Positions 37,112 to 47,415 of a stretch of 64,000 bases of DNA are shown here, one piece after another. The notes under the pieces are model-generated. The model had not been told where the DNA came from and did not search any database. It saw nothing but the letters and a program-made list of their open reading frames with translations. Positions within the stretch are counted from its first letter, which is position 1. Every line of letters starts with the position of its first letter. Origin of the DNA: Coffea arabica (Eukaryota > Streptophyta > Magnoliopsida > Gentianales > Rubiaceae). The position numbers were made by a program, and so were the translations under genes. The DNA lies in the NCBI RefSeq assembly GCF_036785885.1, contig NC_092316.1, positions 48,493,001-48,557,000 of the forward strand, written 5' to 3'.

Positions 37112-37483
37112 TTGCATTTTGATGAAAATGATGAATCTCAATTGTGTTTCAATGAGCAAATGTCCATTTCACATGATAATATTTTTGGAACTAACTTTGA
37201 GTCTCAAGAGGTGAGTTTTAATGACTCATTTTTCACCCCTCCTGAGGAGTGCATTGAAAGTATAGGTTCTAAGGGTATTGCTGCCCAAGATACTCTCATG
37301 GCATTTCATTTGGTAAGTTCTCAAGTGGTGCATATTCAAGGTAATATCTATGAAACACTTGGGATAGGTAAGTCACTTCCATTTCTTATATCATTAGATC
37401 ATGTGGCTTTTTCTATAAAGTCACCATTTAATGATCCACCACGACCAAAAATGGTGGATTATTTTTTAACCAAACCTCCTTGA
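37112..37483 (+). pseudogene. Second retroelement frame, second internal domain
   Basis: Identical in translation to 31637-32008. It is followed by the same conserved GGGAGGCAACCC motif at about 37531-37543. Confidence 0.45.
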
Positions 37484-37872
37484 AAAATGAGGTTCAATAG
37501 TCAAGCTAATGACTATAAACAAGCGCTAGTTGGGAGGCAACCCAATGTTTTGGCTATTTATATTATTTTGGTGTGATTTTATGTTTAAAGTATGTGTTTG
37601 ACTTATTTCGTTATTTTTCATTTATAGGTATTGGAAATGAAAGCAAAAGTGACCAAATGAGGTGAAAAAGACGAAGTTTGATCAAGGAACTCAATCCCTC
37701 GATTTGAGTAATTGTTGTTTTTGATCCGTTAGAAGGGGTTAAAATGCATATTTTGATCATTTTGCATGTGCATGCATTGATAATTTTGTCGAAAGAATGA
37801 TCAATGATGCATTTTGAGTGTGGGGAAAGATGTGTAATTTTTCAAAGTTGGCATTTCTGCAAAAATTTGCAG

Positions 37873-38355
37873 CAGAAAACGTGGCAGAAAACGCTCCATC
37901 GAGCCACGTTTTATGCCACGTTTTCAATTCTGTAAGTTTTGTACAGAAAACGTGGCAGAAAACGCTCCATCGAGCCACGTTTTGTGCCACGTTTTGAAAA
38001 CGCTCCATCGAGCCACGTTTTATGCCACGTTTTCAATTCTGTAAGTTTTGTACAGAAAACGTGGCAGAAAACGCTCCACCAAGCCACGTTTTCACAGTCA
38101 CGTTTTGAAAACGCTCCACCAAGCCACGTTTTACACCAGCCACGTTTTCGATTCTGTAATTTTTACACAGAAAACGTGACTTGAAAACGCTCCACGAAGC
38201 CACGTTTTTACAGTCACGTTTTGAAAACGCTCCACCAAGCCACGTTTTACACCAGCCACGTTTTCAATTCTGTAAGTTTTGTACAGAAAACGCTCCATCG
38301 AGCCACGTTTTGAAAACGCTCCATCGAGCCACGTTTTCAACAACGTTTTCAATTA
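37873..38355. repeat. Hairpin-forming minisatellite, second internal domain
   Basis: Base-for-base the same array as 32398-32880, with the same unit order and no visible gain or loss of units. Confidence 0.9.
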
Positions 38356-39764
38356 TGCCCCAGAATGAAGGAAACATGACATTCTTGCGCATTTTTTTTC
38401 CTTGGTTCCCTTTTTCTTCTTTTCCTCATATATTTTCTTGTACCTTGAGTTGCTTAATGTGTATTTTTTTTATAGGTACATCACCAAAACAAGGGCTTGA
38501 AGTTACGGATCGCCGTTTTGATGTCTTAAGCCTTTGTTATCACTTTTGTTTCTCATTTTTCATTTTTAGGATTACATCACTAATGGTTATCCAATGGAAC
38601 TCATGAAGCATTGGAAATACACGGACAATGGATTTTGAAGCTTCATATTCAATCGCAACAATAGGGGAGTATTACTTTTCTTTATCTTGATTTTCCTTTT
38701 TACACATTGAGGACAATGTGCATGTTAAGTGTGGGGGGAAGAATTGAGATTATATACATTGTATGTGATTGACTTATTAGTTGCAAATATTGGACTTGTG
38801 TTAAAATTCAAATTTTTCTACAATCTTGTCCAAAATTGCAAATTTGCCCCAAAAAGTTTCAATTTTTTCGATTTTATCCAAAGGGGTAACAAGTTTCATA
38901 CCATTAGTAGTTCAAATTTCTTCTACATTTGAGATAAATATATGTGATTTGGAAACTTCTTTTCTCATTTAACTTGGAATGACTATTATGTGATTATAAT
39001 TTTTGCATTTGTAGGAAAGTATATCTTTTAAAGTGGAGAAAATTATGCCTATATTTTTTTTGCATATTTGATGAAATTTCTTCTCTTTATTGGATTTTAT
39101 AAGTTAAGTGATAAATATGGTCAATAAGTGCAATACTCTTCTCATGATTATTCTTTTGAGGAATTTATTATTATTTTTGCTGTAAAAAGAAAAAAAAAAG
39201 AAGAAAGAGAAAGAAAAAAAAAAGAAAAAGAAGATTTATTCTACTCCAATGATTCTCGTACTTAGTAACCGGGAGTTTTCATCTACAAATGTCGACTTTC
39301 GCGTAAAACGGTACTTGAATTAAGAGTATGCAAAGCAATTTGAGTATGTGAAGTGTTGAGTAACCGGTGATCTTCATCTAAAAATGTCGATTCTCGCGTC
39401 AAAAGACACTTTCACAACTTAAGTAATATTTAGCTACGTTATATGAATAAATATCTGTTTAAGTAGAATAAAAAGGTGATCATGAGTTTAGGAAGCATAT
39501 TATTGACCATATGAGTTACTTACTTGTAAGATTGGGTAAGAATGAGAAATTGAATTAAACTTGTTATAATTATGGTATAATTGACTCTCCTTTACTTGAT
39601 ATTATGAGTACTTGAGGTTATTGAATAATTGCATAATAGTTATTTACTTTGTTTTGAGGAAATGAAGTTGAAATGCTACATATGTTTATTTTCAAATTTT
39701 GGATCATTGTTGGTTTGTATTTTTATTGCTTGAGGACAAGCAATGATTCAAGTGTGGGGGTATT

Positions 39765-41694
39765 TGATAAGAGTTTATTTTACGTATTTTTAGTGTGTTT
39801 TATTAGTTAATTTTGGTTTGATTAGTTAGTTTAATAACTAAAATAACTAAGGCTTTGGTAAAAAACTACATTTTATGTTAAAGTGGCTAAACATTGCATT
39901 TTATGGATTTTTATGGGAAAAACTTCATATTTTGTAGGTTTAATGATTCAATCATCAAATGAAGTGCATTGAGAAGATATTTGGATGATTGAAGATGGAT
40001 TAAAATGGTGAAAATAAAATATGAAGTGTAAAAAAGAAAAATGCAATTTGAATCAAGAAAAGTCAGGTTTTGACAACTCTGATACGTTTTGGTATTTTGA
40101 CTATATCTGGAGCTACACTGATCGGATCAAGGTGATCTTGGTACCATTTTGAAGCTAAGAGATATATCTACATTTGGTATGAAGACATCAAAGTCCAATT
40201 CAGCCGTTTTCATAGTCCAAAAGTTGAAATACCGAAATTCAACTCAGCTGTCCAAAGTGGAAAACAGAGCTCTGACCAGTGTTTAGTATTTCGATCATAT
40301 CTCAGGCTACAAAGCTCAGATTTGGATGATTCTTGAAGTATTGGAAAGATAACTCAAAGGGCTACAACTTTTGTGTTTTACACAAAAGCCAGTTCGGCCT
40401 TTATGATAGAGAAAATCGCAGTGGAAGTAAAGACAAAGTGAATACGCGAGTACACAAAACGTGACTTGTAACCGCGTTTTGTGTAGGCGCGTTTTCTGGC
40501 CGCAATTCTGCAATTTGCTCAGTCAATTCTCTTATGTTCAAACTACTTTCCAGCTACAATCTGCAAGAGAATTCGGTGCACATGCTTCAGAAGACAAAAT
40601 GGCAGACAATGTGGCTTATTTTCAAGTCAAAAACAATGGTTTTTGACTATCTTAACAAAAGGAGATTTGAAGAATCATAGCAGCAAATTTTGACTGGGAG
40701 AGAGGAGATTTTCATCAGCTTATATGCAGAGACAGTTGGGAAGAAACCAGAGGGAGGATACGGGGAGAAACTTGGAGTCTGCAAAAATGTAGCTTTTCCA
40801 TTCTCTTAGTGTTAGATTAGTTTAGTATAGAGTAGTAGTTCATCCTTCTTGTTTATTAGCTAGGCAAAGATGAAGAAGGAGATGAAGAAAGCAAGGAAAG
40901 AGCTCATGTGACAAGGGTTATTTTTCCTTTCCAACTCTTTATCTTTTGTACTTGATTCTAAGCTTAGTTAATATACAAGTTCTGGATTTTATATTTAATA
41001 TGTGTCTTTAAAGTCTATGCCTTGGGTTTGGTTGAACTTTCTATGATTGTTAGTGTTTATCATTTGGCTATTTAACTGCTATGATTTGAGCAAGTTATTT
41101 AGCACTTTAGCTCTTTAAATCATGATTAATCTGGTACCATTAATTGTGATTATCTAAGGTGTTATTTCTGCAATGAAAATTGAGATTTAACATTAGTTCA
41201 AGAAGTGCTAAACATAGGGAGTACACTCACGAAAATAGAGGTGCACCTATGTGGTTTTTAGTGATTCATTTCATGTAATTTCACTGAAGAAATGAACTTG
41301 TAACTAATTTCATAACCATGAGAATAGGTATGGATTAGTTATAAGTATAATTGATTCACTACGAAAGTAGGATTCAAATGCATAAGGAAATTACACCATA
41401 ATTAGCCTAGATGTAGTATTCAATTATCCAAATATAGCACTTGCATGAGTAGTTAGGGATACCACAACCTAAGGAGCTTTCATTTGTTATTTTGTATAAT
41501 TTCAGTAGGTTAAATTTGCTATAATTTATTGACAGTCTAAATAATAGAGAAGCTTTAGTAATACCGGTAATTGTTCACTCTTCCTTGTGGGATCGACCCG
41601 ATATATACCCTAAACTACTAGTTGATCTGTATACTTGCAGTGAACGGGTGTAATTCGGTATTTTTTAGCTTGCACGTATGTAAAATACCCGTCA
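39765..41694 (+). repeat. LTR 3 of tandem retroelement
   Basis: Complete 1930-bp LTR. It shares the GAAGTAAAG and AACAATGG states with LTR 2 and has one private base near 40339 (GAAGTATTGG). Confidence 0.92.
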
Positions 41695-41743
41695 AGGTGT
41701 AATTCGGTATTTTTTAGCTTGCACGTATGTATACTAGTTGATC
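41695..41743 (+). other. Scrambled LTR-end fragments at the retroelement's right border
   Basis: Right after the LTR 3 terminal CA comes a second copy of the block from GGTGTAATTCGGTATTTTTT to CACGTATGTA, then TACTAGTTGATCTG, which belongs about 60 bp further upstream in the LTR. Host sequence resumes at about 41744. This looks like filler from repair or from template switching at integration. Confidence 0.75.
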
Positions 41744-42247
41744 TGCTAAAATGTGCTGAACATCAAATTGTTTTCCAATACCATGTCTTTTTGCGGCCTG
41801 GATCTCATGGAACCTGTGAAGCCTACGCTCCATCTGCATAACTTTTCACTGTAGCCTATATAATACGCTTGCATCGTTGGCTTGTGGTCCTATAACAAGA
41901 TCCGTTGACCTTGTTCTCGGGACGCGGAGGCCATGTAAGCGACAAAATACCTCTAATTCCATTCTTCGCTTACGAACAGGCTCCCACATGGGTCCATGGT
42001 CCATAACAAAATAGCCAGACGGTAGATGATCGTTGACGGTATTTTTAAAAATGTGGCCACCTAGTCCCAGAGAGTTGTTGGTGTTAAATGGAGTGTTCCT
42101 GAACTCGCGTTTGGTACCATATAAAATCCTCCCGTCTGGTGTTTCGTACTTACTTATGGCATTTGTTGGACCCAACGATACTTTCCATCTTTTTTGCTGA
42201 ACATTTGATGGTGAGCTTGTATGAGATCCTTCGTTTGTGGATTGCAT
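41744..42247 (-). pseudogene. Unrecognised MULE-borne protein exon, interrupted by the retroelement
   Basis: Read on the minus strand from ATG at 42247, 133 codons are open to a single TGA at 41846-41848. The same frame then continues open for 34 codons up to the retroelement border, and resumes in frame on the other side at 28814. It shows a basic, charged stretch (RKRRMELEVFCRLHG) and a helical segment (MERRLHRFHEIQAAKRHG). No family recognised. It could be a captured host gene or an accessory protein of the MULE. Confidence 0.5.
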
Positions 42248-45050
42248 GACTATGCTAATACCTACTGCTTTTTGGTTGGATGAAAGGAAAGATCCACTGA
42301 TAAAGAATTAGGTGGGAGAAAAAAAGAGGTAAAAATTTTTAACGGAGCACCTGTTTCAGACCATGCATAGTAAATGGTTTCTTCTGGCAACTTGACCAAC
42401 TACTTGCTGTGTCATTTCATGCTGTTCTCCACGGGATTGTACTCCTGGGTGAATAGATGAAGGCATGGCAACCATCTATTAACGAGAGAATAGATTCAAC
42501 GTTTGGTTAAATGTATAGTGTATGGATGAAATAATGGTTCAATTTGATTGGGTCATGACCTGTACTCCAACAACAATTGGGTCAGGTGAATACCCAGTTA
42601 TACATCAGTCACCTTACTTTTCAAGTGTAACAAGAAGTTACAACCAGCATATGTACGTTACAAGAAGTTAATAAGCTGTTACCGATTATTGATGTGCTTG
42701 TACAGCCACCTTGTCATTTGCTTGTATGTTAAAACTTAGACAATTTGTTTACAATTGTATTAACGATGAGTATTACAGATAGTATTACAGGCACTTCAAT
42801 ATGTATTACTCATTCAGTACAGAAATGAAGTTACAATTGACAGCTCGACTTGGTTCCACATGACCACATAATAAGTAACAGTTTCGCAGAAGAACATGAT
42901 ACTTCGTTGGGACAAGTAATTTGAAAGTAGGGTAACTAATATTTAAAATGCAATAAATTTTGATTACTCCATGTACATTTTGAGTTACAACCAGTTATAT
43001 ATATGTTACAATTCATTACAATGAATGAATTTGCAATCGGCAGTTTTTTGTCTTATGTAGTTAAAACTACTGATATTACAACTAGAAATTCCCTGATATT
43101 ACAACTAGTGATACTACAACTAGTTAATATCTGATGAACATTTCCTCTTCTCTCGTTTGTGCAATTACGCTTGGCACAAACAATAAGTCCTCCCCCCTAA
43201 CACATAAAATTTCTTAGACACTTTAGTAAGTGTCTATTGAAAACATAGAGATGGTCGATTCGAACCCCAAAACAATTGATGTAGCGAGGCCTTCTCGAAC
43301 ATCTCATTAAATTAGCGAGATCTTCTCGAACATCATGCAACCTACTAGCTGCTATTTGGCACCCAAGAACTTGATTTCTGTGTGAACCCTCTATTGATGA
43401 CACTGCAATTGAGGTTAGACGAGAGTTGAAGAATACTAATAATAAATTTCATGCACGGGTTCATTGCCACCCTTCAGTAGAATGAAATGGGAAGTGTGAA
43501 GTTATTGAAAATGGAAAATGTTTGTGTAGCAATGAAAGGTGGACGGAAAAGTTTTTGTTGTTGAGGGATATACTACTGCAACCGCGCCCTTTTATAGTCC
43601 GCAGGACCCTCACAATGTGGTAAAATATCATTGGACAACGCATTCCAGGCCAAACAATTTTGTCGTGGCAGTGTAAGCTGTAGAGTTCGATGCATGCCAT
43701 TGAATTGTGTCAAATCTGTTCAGACAATAAAACAAATTATCCAGCTTTTGTCATGAAATGTCCTGTACACCAATATTAAGGGTCACGTGAATAAAGAGTT
43801 ACACATCAGTGACCTGTACGTTTTACTATGTACAGATTGCGTTGCAACCAGTTAGGTGTATGTTACAATTCATTATAACTAACGAATTTGCAATCAGCAG
43901 CTTTTCGTCTGCTCTATTTAAAACTGAATAATATTCCAACTAAATATTCCCCGATGTTACAACTAGTGATAATACAACTAGTTAATATTTGATGAACCTT
44001 TTCTCTTCTCTTGTTTGTGCTATTGCCCTTGGCAGAAACGATAATTTCTCCCACTGACACATTAAATTTCTTAGACACTTTATTAAATGTCTATTGAGAA
44101 TAGTTACGATGATCGTTTCGAACCCCAAAACATTGCGTAGCAAGGCCTTCTCGAACATCTGATTAAAATAGTGAGATCTTCCCGAACGCATATGAGGCCA
44201 ACTAGTACATCACGAGAGAAGAGACTGTAGACCCACATGCAGTGCCTGAACCATGTCGGATAAGTTTCGTGCTGTACAACGCATCAGATTTGTAGTACCG
44301 ACAGTGAATATACGTGTTACGTGCTGTTGCTAATCGTTTACAGATTTCAACACATGTTTTCGCAGCTTTTATCATCTAAGGACTTGTACTCCAATGTTGG
44401 GGGTCACGTCTATGCAGAGTTACACATTATTGACGATAAGTTTTACTAATACCTTACACAGTAACGCTCTAAATACACTGTTTGCACTTTACCTTCTACT
44501 ATTTGTTGGGTGGCCCAACATTTTCATTGTTGTAAATAAGAACGCACAAAGCTGTATCTAAGAATGCATGATTTGTGACTAGCTTAATAAACAAACAATC
44601 TCATGTATTAGGTTCGTCAATATCTAGTTGGTGTCTTAAGGTAACCATACAATCTCGTTTAGCTCAAAAAACACAATAGTTGAAACGCTTGCTGATGTCA
44701 TTAACACAGAACAATTGCGTAGTGCAAGTGTTTTCAGCTGTAAGGTTTTGTACACTTACTAGTTCCCAATAACTTGGGTGGGAAAAAAAATTAGTAGAAC
44801 ATGCTGTCAACATTACACTAAAAAAGTCACAGATAGTGCGAATGAGCTTACATCTAGGAGCTCTCTAATACACAAGTCCGGTTCATATATCTTGCAGTCT
44901 AGCTGAGGTTTTCATTTGCTTGATGTCATTCTGGAGGCGTTGCACAGGATAGGAGAATATGGTTGATTGATGGAGCACTGTTGCGGGACTGTCGAACGAG
45001 CTTTCTCTAGTTATTTCTTGTCGATTAGGTGAGGTGGGGTAATAGTTAGT
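42248..45050. other. MULE interior with a duplicated block
   Basis: Mostly non-coding and rich in GTTACAA. A block of about 350 bp at 43009-43360 is repeated with divergence at 43868-44195 (shared ACAACTAGTTAATAT, AAATTTCTTAGACACTTTA, TTCGAACCCCAAAACA, GGCCTTCTCGAACATCT). Short minus-strand frames in both copies share a 'RHLxKCLRN' stretch, which may be decayed coding sequence. Confidence 0.5.
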
Positions 45051-45254
45051 CTAAACAAACTCATCATCCCTCCGTATTGGATGAGCCCAGGCAAAAAAAG
45101 GACATGCTTTTGCATCACAGACGAAGTATAACAAACCTTTCGTTGGTTTCTGTGACTCCACGATCTTCAGGTTAGCCCTTTTTCCACAGTTACAATACCG
45201 ATATTGGTACCTTAATTCGCTAGATCCGCCACCAACATTGCTAGATGAAGACAT
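45051..45254 (-). CDS. GRF-type zinc-finger protein (short or first exon)
   Basis: 67 codons from a good ATG. After a Ser-rich start comes CNCGKRANLKIVESQ...GLLYFVCDAKACPFFAWAHP: C-x-C, then C and C with the FF.W signature of the GRF zinc finger. Plant GRF fingers of this size are often followed by a coiled coil and a transmembrane segment; here a TAG follows soon after the finger. It may be a truncated copy, or exon 1 with an unplaced splice. It lies on the opposite strand to the FAR1 transposase, near the right end of the putative MULE. Confidence 0.6.
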   Translation of the reverse strand: MSSSSNVGGGSSELRYQYRYCNCGKRANLKIVESQKPTKGLLYFVCDAKACPFFAWAHPIRRDDEFV

Positions 45255-45588
45255 CTAAACCATGTAAAACTCGTTTGGGGCCTATGATTAGAGAATATGG
45301 GGTGAGGGGATGAAATAATGGGGATGGTTGTGTGTTGATCGTGATGATTCACACAGGTGGCAGTTAATATGTGGCCAGTCTCAGATATAAACTAGCAACC
45401 ATGGAGTAAAAGGCGCAGCAGTGATAACGTACAAAGTGTTAAAGCGGCAGTACCAGATATTCGAACATTGTTACGTGGAGTTACTAACCTGTTACGAAAA
45501 ATTGGTGCTGTTATTGTCAAAGGAACTTAACAACAACTACGGGCCGGTGCTAATGTACAAAGCGTTACTGTAGCTTATATAAAAAAAA

Positions 45589-46224
45589 GGGATAATTTCA
45601 GATACCTCCCCTGAGGTTTCTGATAGTCTCACTTCCCTCCCCCGTGGTTTCAAAAATGCCACAAAATTCCCCTAAAACTAAATAAGTAGTCTCAAAATAG
45701 GCCCGATTCAAAAATACAAACAATAAAAAATGGGTAGTTGGAGAGAGAAACAACTATATAACTGTGAATGCCCTGATTATCTTGCATTAGTGAGTTAATC
45801 TCATATGAAACAGGCAAGTAACTTGTATTTCTCCTTGCAAGTTGCAGTAGGTATGTAATTTTATCTATATGACTAATACTGATTTATCTATAAACACCTT
45901 ACTCGGGGTGATCTATGAGGTACAATAAGTTTATAAACATATACATTATGTTAGATGCTAGTTACTTGCCTGTTTTTATATTGGTTAAAGGTTCTAATTT
46001 ATCGTTAATTAGATTAATTGTGTTTATAACTAACTTCACCAAATTTGTGCTGATAATCACGAAATATTAGCTAACTTGTGAGGGTATTTAAGTCTTTTTG
46101 GCCATGATAATGTAAGAAATGGGACCTAAAATTCTGACATGGGAGATTTATGATATTTTTGAAATTACAAGGGAGGAGAGTGAGACTGTCAGAAACCTCA
46201 GCTCTAAATATCTGAAATTATCCC
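45589..46224. mobile_element. Mutator-type MITE, 636 bp
   Basis: The left end GGGATAATTTCAGATA is repeated inverted at the right end (TATCTGAAATTATCCC), and the inverted similarity extends about 100 bp (GAGGTTTCTGA(T/C)AGTCTCACT). It is flanked by an exact 9-bp duplication TAAAAAAAA at 45580-45588 and 46225-46233. The core is non-coding. It is nested in the larger MULE, so it inserted later. Confidence 0.88.
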
Positions 46225-47061
46225 TAAAAAAAAGGGGTGATTCTTCTGCTTTAGTATACGTGCAACTAATTGTTAAGGTAACCATTACAGTTTGAGGTTT
46301 GGTCCAATGTCAATAAAAAGAGAGTATGAAATGGAACTAACAGTAAAGTGGGGTTAGACGAGAAGTTTTGCAACAGGGGTCAGTATATTAAACACTGGAA
46401 ACGGGTCAGGAACGGTCATTCTGATGACCTCTCCTGAGCTGTTAATGGCCATAATTTGGTATCAACAAATTGTGCGATCCAGATCACAAGTTGTTCATCG
46501 ATTTTCGCACCGTATGTGGGACCCACAAAATTTTGTACTAAAGTTACACGTGGTGCAAACAAAGTTACGCCGTGTGTAACCAAAGTTACGCGCTGTTGAA
46601 CATGGCCAAAACTAGTATCTCTAATATTTGATGCAATTTATTACCAGTCTGACTAATATAAAGTGAGATCAGGTGGAAGTTATAAACTTGCGCAATATTC
46701 AAGATGTCTTATACAAAACCACTATGTGTAACTTTTTATGTGCTCTATGTAACACACTTTCAACTACGAAAGTAGATATATACCAATCCATGCCAATTAA
46801 TAATCCTTGCGTACAAAGCGTGAAGGCGATAAGAACGAGCATCTCTATAAGTGTCATAACGTGTTTCTAATAAGTCAAGAATTTTGCCATTGCTCTTCAT
46901 TGTCCATAATCTTCGTAGTGCCGGTATTACAAGTAGTTAGCAAAAAGTCACAGACAGATTTAAAACAATTAATGTTCGGCTAATGTTGTAATTCAAAAAT
47001 TAATCTGGTACTTGAATACAAAGATAATTCATTTTCTAACACAAATATTCATGAAATATAG
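46225..47061. other. Right end of MULE and flanking spacer
   Basis: Contains the right palindrome (46407-46436) and, at 46548-46595, three short repeats of (A/C)AAAGTTAC(A/G)C. No gene recognised. Confidence 0.4.
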
Positions 47062-47415
47062 TGTGAGGACCCGTAAAATTCCCTTATTTTATATCATTTT
47101 ATTCTATTTCTTTTCATGCATTTTCTTTATTTTATTTTACTACCTTAATTTTCTAGACATTTTATAAGTGAATATAGTTTTTAAAACATTTTTCTAGTAT
47201 AAGTTAGTTCGGGTTAATTTGGAAGTGTATTAAGGACGTGGGACCCGCTAGTGCGGTTAGTGCGATGAAATTTGATGATTAAGTGAAGTTTTGCATAAAG
47301 GGAGATTATATTTTACAAGGTGTTAGGAGATAATTAGAAATTAGTTAGATAAATTAACTATTGATAGACAAAAGGATGAGGTTTAAACCCTAGGACGACA
47401 TTTGTTAAGAAAGCA
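47062..47415 (+). mobile_element. Gypsy-type LTR fragment
   Basis: Begins TGTGAGGACCCGTAAAATTC, an opening common in plant Ty3/gypsy (Del/Tekay-type) LTRs, followed by the usual AT-rich run. I see no end, primer site or internal domain. It leads directly into the segmental duplication and may be part of it, since the left copy runs off the window. Confidence 0.4.

Larger units (their letters stand above)
28815..41694 (+). mobile_element. Tandem Athila/Tat-like non-autonomous LTR retroelement: LTR-internal-LTR-internal-LTR
   Basis: The repeat period is 5475 bp. LTRs (1930 bp, TGATAAGAG...TACCCGTCA) lie at 28815-30744, 34290-36219 and 39765-41694. Internal domains (3545 bp) lie at 30745-34289 and 36220-39764. 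The primer-binding site TGGCGCCGTTGCCGGGGA, complementary to the tRNA-Asp 3' end, is at 30751 and 36226; the purine-rich tract AAGTGTGGGGGTATT precedes each downstream LTR. Internal domains look identical and the LTRs differ at only a handful of bases. Reverse transcriptase, RNase H, integrase and most of gag are missing, so mobility would depend on a helper. Confidence 0.95.
23056..46440 (+). mobile_element. Probable large Mutator-like element (FAR1-type), with nested insertions
   Basis: The two ends carry related palindromes: CAGGAGCGGTC/GACCGCTCCTG at 23061-23090, and CAGGAACGGTC/GACCTCTCCTG at 46407-46436. In reverse complement they share GGTCATCAG and the flanking arms. Between them lie a plus-strand FAR1-type transposase pseudogene near the left end and minus-strand exons toward the right. 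This convergent layout recalls MuDR (mudrA/mudrB). Removing the nested retroelement leaves about 10.5 kb. I could not find a matching 9-bp target duplication and, because the ends are palindromic, their relative orientation is ambiguous. The outer limits are therefore provisional. Confidence 0.45.

Noticed and set aside
46673-46870. 65-codon plus-strand frame right of the MULE end
   Set aside because: No recognisable domain and no splice or promoter support in AT-rich DNA.
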